Part shown: in pieces, positions 6,529-10,556 of the stretch
Position numbering within the stretch: the first letter of the stretch is position 1
How the letters are laid out: every line of letters starts with the position of its first letter
NCBI GenBank assembly: GCA_018110855.1
Contig: JAGBFZ010000112.1
Span: forward strand, 1 to 10,556
Direction: 5' to 3'
Origin: Oscillospiraceae bacterium
GTDB lineage: Bacteria; Bacillota; Clostridia; Oscillospirales; Ruminococcaceae
Length of the DNA: 10,556 nucleotides
Made by a program: the position numbers and the translations under genes
The notes under the pieces: generated by a model
What the model saw: the letters and a program-made list of their open reading frames with translations, nothing else
Told to the model about the DNA's origin: nothing
The model's database searches: none

Positions 6529-8049
6529 TTATAGGTGAGCATATTTTTCTGCGGTCATTTCGCTTAGTGTTACAGTCCGCATATCTGCATACCTTGCTTT
6601 TTTTAGTTTTTCAGATATTATTTCAACAAGCTCAAGCTCTTCTTCGGGAGATAACCGTCCCCTGAGCTTTTCGGAGGCGGGTACTGCGTCTGCGGAAAGC
6701 TCTCTGAACATGGTTATATCTGCGGTGGGAAGTGTTCCGTTTATATATCTGCTCACGTTATACTCGGCTATAAGTCTGTCGGCGTTTGAAAAGCTCAGCG
6801 CCGAAAACATTACCGTAAAGGATGTTACGGCGAATTTTGACAGGTTGAATTTCGGAGATAGCATTGATATTATTATCCCAATGAACATTACTCCCAGCAG
6901 AAGCATGAACCATGTAGTATAAAATCTCAGCCTGGTGAGTCCGTAGACGTTTATGTACATCCCCATTTTACTGACGGCGGTGACTATCAGAAGAATGGTG
7001 AATATGCAGAGAATACAGCTCATCGCCTTCAGAAAAACAGGTCTGCTGCCGTCCTCGCAGTATTTTGCAAACAGATTTATGGCTATGATTACCGCAAGAT
7101 TTATCAGCGACACAAGGCACAGCTCGAAAAATCCCCGTCTTGCATATTCCGAATAGCTTGCCATATCCGAAGGCAGCTTTGATGCGAATGAGGACAGGAA
7201 ATAGGAAGCTTGCGAAAAGAAAAATATCACATAGAGCACACAGAGAGGAACTGCGGAAAACGCTGCTGCTCCCGACGGAACGAATCTCACCGAAGCTATT
7301 TTTTCATAGCAGCTTTCATCACTGTAATCAGTGTTTTCCTTGGGGGCATGGCAGAGGGCGAAGATGTAAAATCCCACAGGCAAACAAAGGACAAGCTGGA
7401 CCGCAAATATTAAAAGCGACTGCATTCCTCCATCAGTAAATGATGTGAGTATTGATGCAAATCCGCTGTCTGCGCTCATAAGCAAAACTCCTGCTGCAAT
7501 TGTGGACGGAAGAGCTATGGCAAGACCGAGCAGTGCATTTTTTAACGCTTTTCCCGCTTTGTTTTTATCCGCTGCAGACTTTATTGCTGCGGGACAAGCG
7601 TTCATATCAGAAAACGGACGGAATACTGCTGCAAATATATCTATGGGAAATAGCCTGCGTATCCTTTCAAATCTGCTGTCCGTATCAGCAAGGCAGCCGT
7701 AAACAAGTATCAGCAGGGCAAATATCAGGCAAAGCCAGCGGATAAGCAGGTTTGCACTTATGAATATATTTGCCGAAAACAGCACATACATAACCAAACG
7801 AAGCGCCTTTGCAGGCGTTATTTTTCTGCCCTTTTCAAAGGAAAGCGTGAAAATCAGCGCAAGCATGAGAAATACCGATGTTCCAAGTCCCATTCGTGAA
7901 CAGGTCATAAGCGGTGCAGCCGAAAGCTTTATGAACAAAAAACCCATAGCTGCTGCTGTGAAGGCAAAAATCCTCTCACGCTTTGTAAATCTGTCATCTA
8001 TATGCTCGGAAACGGGAGGATCGTATGAAAAACAGCCTGCTTCATTCAT
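6529..8049 (-). CDS. DUF4153/DUF4173 family multi-membrane protein (506 aa)
   Basis: An integral membrane protein of unknown function with around ten or more hydrophobic segments, the first near 27-46 and the last near 402-420, and a charged cytoplasmic-looking C-terminal tail. Motifs that place it in the DUF4153/DUF4173 group are YSEYARRGFFEL (299-310), NVYGLTRLRFY (367-377) and NADRLIAEYNVSRY (422-435). The ATG at 8049 is chosen over an upstream in-frame ATG at 8103, because AGGAGG (8064-8059) lies nine nt before it and the extra 18 residues would lie within the regulator gene. The first eight bases overlap the end of the XRE regulator gene (ATGAATGA), so the two are translationally coupled. 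No terminator is visible after the stop. Confidence 0.88.
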   Translation of the reverse strand: MNEAGCFSYDPPVSEHIDDRFTKRERIFAFTAAAMGFLFIKLSAAPLMTCSRMGLGTSVFLMLALIFTLSFEKGRKITPAKALRLVMYVLFSANIFISANLLIRWLCLIFALLILVYGCLADTDSRFERIRRLFPIDIFAAVFRPFSDMNACPAAIKSAADKNKAGKALKNALLGLAIALPSTIAAGVLLMSADSGFASILTSFTDGGMQSLLIFAVQLVLCLPVGFYIFALCHAPKENTDYSDESCYEKIASVRFVPSGAAAFSAVPLCVLYVIFFFSQASYFLSSFASKLPSDMASYSEYARRGFFELCLVSLINLAVIIAINLFAKYCEDGSRPVFLKAMSCILCIFTILLIVTAVSKMGMYINVYGLTRLRFYTTWFMLLLGVMFIGIIISMLSPKFNLSKFAVTSFTVMFSALSFSNADRLIAEYNVSRYINGTLPTADITMFRELSADAVPASEKLRGRLSPEEELELVEIISEKLKKARYADMRTVTLSEMTAEKYAHL

Positions 8050-8266
8050 TATTATCCCCCTCCTCCCTTGAAAATTCAAGGATATCTCCCGGCTGACAGT
8101 CAAGGACGTCGCACAGCTTTTCTAAGGTTGAAAAGCGCACTGCCTTTGCCTTTCCTGTTTTCAGAATGGACAGATTTGCCTGAGTTATGCCGATCTTTTC
8201 CGCAAGCTCTCCCGAGCCGATCTTCCTTTTTGCCATAACTACATCAAGGTTAACAATTATTTTCAT
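8042..8266 (-). CDS. Small XRE-family regulator, YozG-like (74 aa)
   Basis: A single-domain Cro/CI-type helix-turn-helix protein. Residues about 10-66 carry the five-helix domain, with the turn and recognition helix in GELAEKIGITQANLSILKTG and the family-typical FSTLEKLCDVLDCQPGDILEF at the end. It should bind DNA as a dimer in the cytoplasm. Small regulators of this YozG type typically sit next to DUF2975 membrane proteins, as here (33 nt downstream of that gene). A ribosome site (AAGGAAG) lies upstream of the ATG. It probably regulates its own operon, whose promoter carries an inverted repeat over the -10; that link is inference. Confidence 0.92.
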   Translation of the reverse strand: MKIIVNLDVVMAKRKIGSGELAEKIGITQANLSILKTGKAKAVRFSTLEKLCDVLDCQPGDILEFSREEGDNNE

Positions 8267-8299
8267 AAGATACTCTTCCTTTCCATCGGGTTTATCAGC

Positions 8300-8746
8300 T
8301 CATATCGTAAAGTCATTTTCCTCACGAAGCTTGACCGCTTCCTCGAAGCAGTTCTTGATGACACGAAGAATAAGCCCGATAAACGCTGCCGCAAAGGTTA
8401 TGACAAACACGATTATCCTCAGTCGGGCAAAGATAAGCGTGATAACTGCAATTACAAAGCAGCAGTAGGAAAGGATCCGCAGGAGCTTGATATTTTTGCT
8501 GACAAACACCTCGCCCTTTCTGATATTTTCCACAAGCCTGTCAAGGACGAAAAGTATTACAAAGCCCACTGCTGCGCAGGAGTAAAAAGTTATGAGCAGC
8601 GGAACGGTAACATCATCGTTCATAAAGGACACCTGCTGATAGATTTCAGCTGCATAGGGCATAGCAAACAATGCTCCCACGCAAAGCACTATCGCTGTTT
8701 TGATAAGTATTGATGTGAGTTTTAATGATCTGTTTTCATTTTTCAT
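8300..8746 (-). CDS. DUF2975 family membrane protein (148 aa)
   Basis: A small protein with four membrane segments, roughly residues 9-34, 43-70, 82-104 and 108-130, ending in the family-typical EENDFTI. This size, layout and tail match DUF2975 (B. subtilis YoaS type), of unknown function, usually paired with a YozG-like regulator as it is here. A longer reading from an ATG at 8791 was rejected: it would leave a leader of about five nt from the predicted transcription start and adds a polar, family-unlike stretch. The ATG at 8746 has GGCGG nine nt upstream. It is the first gene of a three-gene - strand operon. A membrane sensor that controls the regulator is a reasonable guess but is not shown. 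Confidence 0.88.
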   Translation of the reverse strand: MKNENRSLKLTSILIKTAIVLCVGALFAMPYAAEIYQQVSFMNDDVTVPLLITFYSCAAVGFVILFVLDRLVENIRKGEVFVSKNIKLLRILSYCCFVIAVITLIFARLRIIVFVITFAAAFIGLILRVIKNCFEEAVKLREENDFTI

Positions 8747-8802
8747 ATGCTTTGACCGCCTTTCAGTTATGTTTTTGGGTATGCAATCCATTCACTGAAA
8801 TG

Positions 8803-8831
8803 ATTATAGCACATCATATCACGCTTGTCAA
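8803..8831 (-). promoter_or_regulatory. Consensus sigma-A promoter of the DUF2975-XRE-DUF4173 operon
   Basis: On the - strand TTGACA (8831-8826) and TATAAT (8808-8803) are both exact and 17 nt apart, with TGC before the -10 (extended -10). Transcription would begin near 8796, 50 nt before the DUF2975 start. An inverted repeat, ATGAT (8800-8804) and ATCAT (8813-8817), spans the -10 and could be an operator. Confidence 0.9.
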
Positions 8832-8871
8832 TAGTTTTTTATTGATTTTCGATAATAATTTTTCGGTATAC

Positions 8872-8899
8872 AAAAATGCCGCAGAAAACCGCGGCATTT
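8872..8899 (-). terminator. Intrinsic terminator after the ten-segment membrane protein gene
   Basis: Read on the - strand, AAATGCCGC (8899-8891) and GCGGCATTT (8882-8874) form a nine-bp stem with an eight-nt loop, followed by a short T run. It lies 40 nt after the stop codon at 8939. The T run is short, so efficiency may be moderate. Confidence 0.8.
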
Positions 8900-8938
8900 A
8901 GTTATTTGATATATATATCTCTTTTCAGAACATTGATA

Positions 8939-10213
8939 TCAGACGGGATCCTGTCTGCGCCGCTTATCTATAAGATAAGCTATCATATTAAGAACTATCA
9001 GCAGACAAGCCACACTTACCGCAACCAGATACTGAACGGGGTCCAGTGCAGCTGCTCTGTCGATCAATCCAAAGCACACTGCTGCTGCAATGGAAATTGC
9101 TGCTCCGATCAGCTCCGAGGATATCTGTGAAACAGATGAAAATCCCGCTGAAAGGGCATACGCTCCCGAGATCACAGTTATCATAAGCGCCGAAGCAATG
9201 AACAATCCGTTTAACAATGCAGCACTTTCTTCACCCAAAACGGGAATACTGAATATTTCTGCGCTTTCTGATACTATATCCCCCGACTCAAAATTATACC
9301 TTGGAGTATAATCGGTAAACACGCTTCTGAAGGGTAAAGAATAGATAAAAAAGAAGACGATCGATAAAAAGAAAATGCTGTTATACACACACTTATTTTT
9401 GCTTTCCTTATCAAACAGGGGTATCTTTTCCTCAGATAGTTTTTCATCCCTGCCTTTTGAACAGCAGCCCGAAAGCCCTACTGCAAGCATACTCAGAAAA
9501 GCAGTCCGAGCGCAGGTAAACACTGAGCCTGCTCCGCTGAGCGCAGACATTACGATCGTAAGTGCGATAACTATTGCGGCGCAAGTCCTCACACATGACA
9601 TTTTCCTAAGCCTTTTCATCAGCTCATTGCTGCTTGAAGCACGGCAGGTCTTTTTGAGAAGCTCATTTCCTCTTGCGCCGGTGCTTCTTCCGGTGATTAT
9701 ATAGAGAGAACATCTTAGTGAAGGTCTTGAGGTAGTAACAGATATCATTGAACCGATACAGAGCGCTTTGGCAACGTTTTCACAAATTGGAACAACAATA
9801 TCTCCGCTGCTGAACACGCCTCCGTTAATTATAAAAAGCTCTGAAAGGACTACTGATATCCCCGCAAGTGCGCCTAAACTGCTGCCAAGACTGTTAAGAT
9901 CGCCTAAGCTTCCCGCAAGCCTCGGATCCACGCTCCTTGAATTTTCAAGCATCATTTTTCGGCTGATACCATATTTTCTGAGCCATATATACTGTACTAT
10001 CCATAAAAGAAGTCCCAGGACAGCAGCTGAAGAGATATCTGCTATACAGCTTATATCCTCCGCGCCAAGAAAATATGCAGCGGCTGCGAGTACCACTGCC
10101 ATAAGCGATATAATTAAATACTTATTGCTTACGGCTCCTATTAATGCAGTTATAAGCGAAACAGAGCTTGTCTGCTCGGTCTTTTCCTGCTCCTGCTGCA
10201 CCGAATTTATCAT
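8939..10213 (-). CDS. Hypothetical membrane protein with about ten membrane segments (424 aa)
   Basis: I do not recognise the family. Membrane segments are likely near residues 31-49, 58-78, 113-131, 139-160, 207-229, 234-250, 278-297, 332-353, 367-384 and 394-415. Soluble stretches are a polar N-terminus (1-20), a basic loop at 161-206 with many Ser, Arg and Lys, an acidic/basic loop at 252-277, and an extracellular-looking loop at 298-330; the tail is basic (DKRRRQDPV). There is no catalytic motif: no DKTGT, Walker or metal-binding set is seen. Ten segments with a loop between the fourth and fifth recalls the membrane part of P-type ATPases, but this is weak and unsupported by motifs. The start ATG has only a weak ribosome site (GAGATG). 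The gene has its own promoter and terminator. Confidence 0.85.
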   Translation of the reverse strand: MINSVQQEQEKTEQTSSVSLITALIGAVSNKYLIISLMAVVLAAAAYFLGAEDISCIADISSAAVLGLLLWIVQYIWLRKYGISRKMMLENSRSVDPRLAGSLGDLNSLGSSLGALAGISVVLSELFIINGGVFSSGDIVVPICENVAKALCIGSMISVTTSRPSLRCSLYIITGRSTGARGNELLKKTCRASSSNELMKRLRKMSCVRTCAAIVIALTIVMSALSGAGSVFTCARTAFLSMLAVGLSGCCSKGRDEKLSEEKIPLFDKESKNKCVYNSIFFLSIVFFFIYSLPFRSVFTDYTPRYNFESGDIVSESAEIFSIPVLGEESAALLNGLFIASALMITVISGAYALSAGFSSVSQISSELIGAAISIAAAVCFGLIDRAAALDPVQYLVAVSVACLLIVLNMIAYLIDKRRRQDPV

Positions 10214-10265
10214 ATAATCATCTCACAATATATTTTACAACACAAATTTTTATTTATGCTTAATA

Positions 10266-10294
10266 ATTATATCACAAAAACAGACAATTGTCAA
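10266..10294 (-). promoter_or_regulatory. Consensus sigma-A promoter of the ten-segment membrane protein gene
   Basis: TTGACA (10294-10289) and TATAAT (10271-10266) on the - strand are exact with a 17-nt spacer and TGA before the -10. Transcription would begin near 10259, 46 nt before the start codon. A perfect 10-bp palindrome GACAATTGTC (10283-10292) overlaps the -35 and is a possible operator. The remaining stretch up to the tRNA terminator (10295-10365) shows nothing recognisable. Confidence 0.88.
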
Positions 10295-10365
10295 TGGATT
10301 TGCCAAAAACAAAAGTTATGAGGCATATTTCCCAACGGAACACAAAATCTGATTTAGTGCATAAC

Positions 10366-10397
10366 AAAAAGCCGTCTGCAAATCAATGCAAACGGCT
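10366..10397 (-). terminator. Intrinsic terminator after tRNA-Arg
   Basis: On the - strand AGCCGTTTGCA (10397-10387) pairs with TGCAGACGGCT (10380-10370) over 11 bp with one G-T pair and a six-nt loop, followed by a T run. It begins eight nt after the tRNA CCA end. Confidence 0.9.
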
Positions 10398-10404
10398 ATT
10401 TTTG

Positions 10405-10481
10405 TGGTCTGCCCTACGGGAATTGAACCCACAGCCTTCAGAGTCGGAGTCTGACGCTCTATCCGATTGAGCTACGGACAG
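10405..10481 (-). tRNA. tRNA-Arg (anticodon CCG), CCA encoded
   Basis: The - strand folds into a tRNA of 77 nt including an encoded CCA (10407-10405). The D arm is GCTC/GAGC with a GG-containing loop, the anticodon stem TCAGA/TCTGA holds loop CTCCGAC with anticodon CCG (10447-10445) reading CGG, and the variable loop is AGGCT. The T loop is TTCAATT. The acceptor stem CTGTCCG/AGGGCAG has a T-G wobble and a G7-A66 mismatch; the T stem GTGGG/CCCGT has two wobbles at its base. The discriminator is A. These pairs are unusual, but the arm pattern and the flanking promoter and terminator support a real gene. Confidence 0.93.
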
Positions 10482-10493
10482 ATATTACATATT

Positions 10494-10522
10494 ATTATAC
10501 TATATCACCGTACTCTTGTCAA
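10494..10522 (-). promoter_or_regulatory. Consensus sigma-A promoter of tRNA-Arg
   Basis: TTGACA (10522-10517) and TATAAT (10499-10494) on the - strand are exact with a 17-nt spacer. Transcription would begin about seven nt later, near 10487, leaving a leader of only about six nt before the mature tRNA 5' end at 10481. Confidence 0.88.
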
Positions 10523-10556
10523 TAGCTCAGAGACCTTTTTTGAGAAAATCTGTATA

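Noticed and set aside
8050..8103. Upstream ATG giving 18 more residues for the DUF4153/4173 protein
   Set aside because: This stretch contains the AGGAGG for the ATG at 8049 and codes in another frame for the regulator.
8747..8791. Upstream ATG giving 15 more residues for the DUF2975 protein
   Set aside because: It would leave almost no leader after the predicted transcription start and adds polar residues atypical for the family.
10288..10470. A 60-residue + strand open frame ending in ELNPQPSESESDALSD
   Set aside because: Its 3' half is the antisense of tRNA-Arg, a common false translation, and its start lies in a promoter.
1..10556. Search for insertion sequences, phage genes, CRISPR repeats and long direct repeats
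   Set aside because: Reading by eye shows no transposase, integrase, terminal repeat or regularly spaced repeat; the repeated promoter cores are explained by consensus.

Overview
The window looks like a chromosomal segment of a Gram-positive Clostridia member, most plausibly an Oscillospiraceae/Ruminococcus-type gut bacterium. This is inferred from the Pgk end, moderate GC, strong AGGAGG ribosome sites, sigma-A-type promoters with 17-nt spacers, and Firmicutes-type families (DUF2975 plus YozG-like regulator, DUF4153/DUF4173). No mobile element, CRISPR array or phage gene is visible, so this appears to be core chromosome with several poorly described genes.

Left part, + strand: the 3' end of pgk (glycolysis) with a strong intrinsic terminator. 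It is followed at once by a tight three-gene run: a TPR-like helical protein, a pentapeptide-repeat-like protein and a P-loop kinase of the uridine kinase type. A consensus promoter then drives a monocistronic U32-peptidase-like TIM-barrel protein with a cysteine cluster, ended by its own terminator.

Middle, + strand: a second consensus promoter starts a compact operon. It encodes a hormone-sensitive-lipase-type esterase, a condensation/alcohol-acetyltransferase-like acyltransferase with HxxxDG (TTG start), and a zinc-ribbon protein with six membrane segments (DUF6320-like). The last two genes overlap by 28 nt. I infer an acyl-transfer/acyl-removal module at the membrane; its substrate is unknown, and this is the best candidate for an undescribed system.

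Right part, - strand: read from its promoter, a DUF2975 membrane protein, a small XRE/YozG-like regulator and a large DUF4153/DUF4173 membrane protein form one operon, the last two overlapping by 8 nt. Its stop codon abuts the stop of the acyltransferase operon with no bases between. Further right are an unrecognised membrane protein with about ten membrane segments, having its own promoter and terminator, and tRNA-Arg(CCG), also with its own promoter and terminator. The three - strand promoters all carry exact TTGACA-N17-TATAAT. The tRNA shows unusual non-Watson-Crick pairs where the acceptor and T stems meet.
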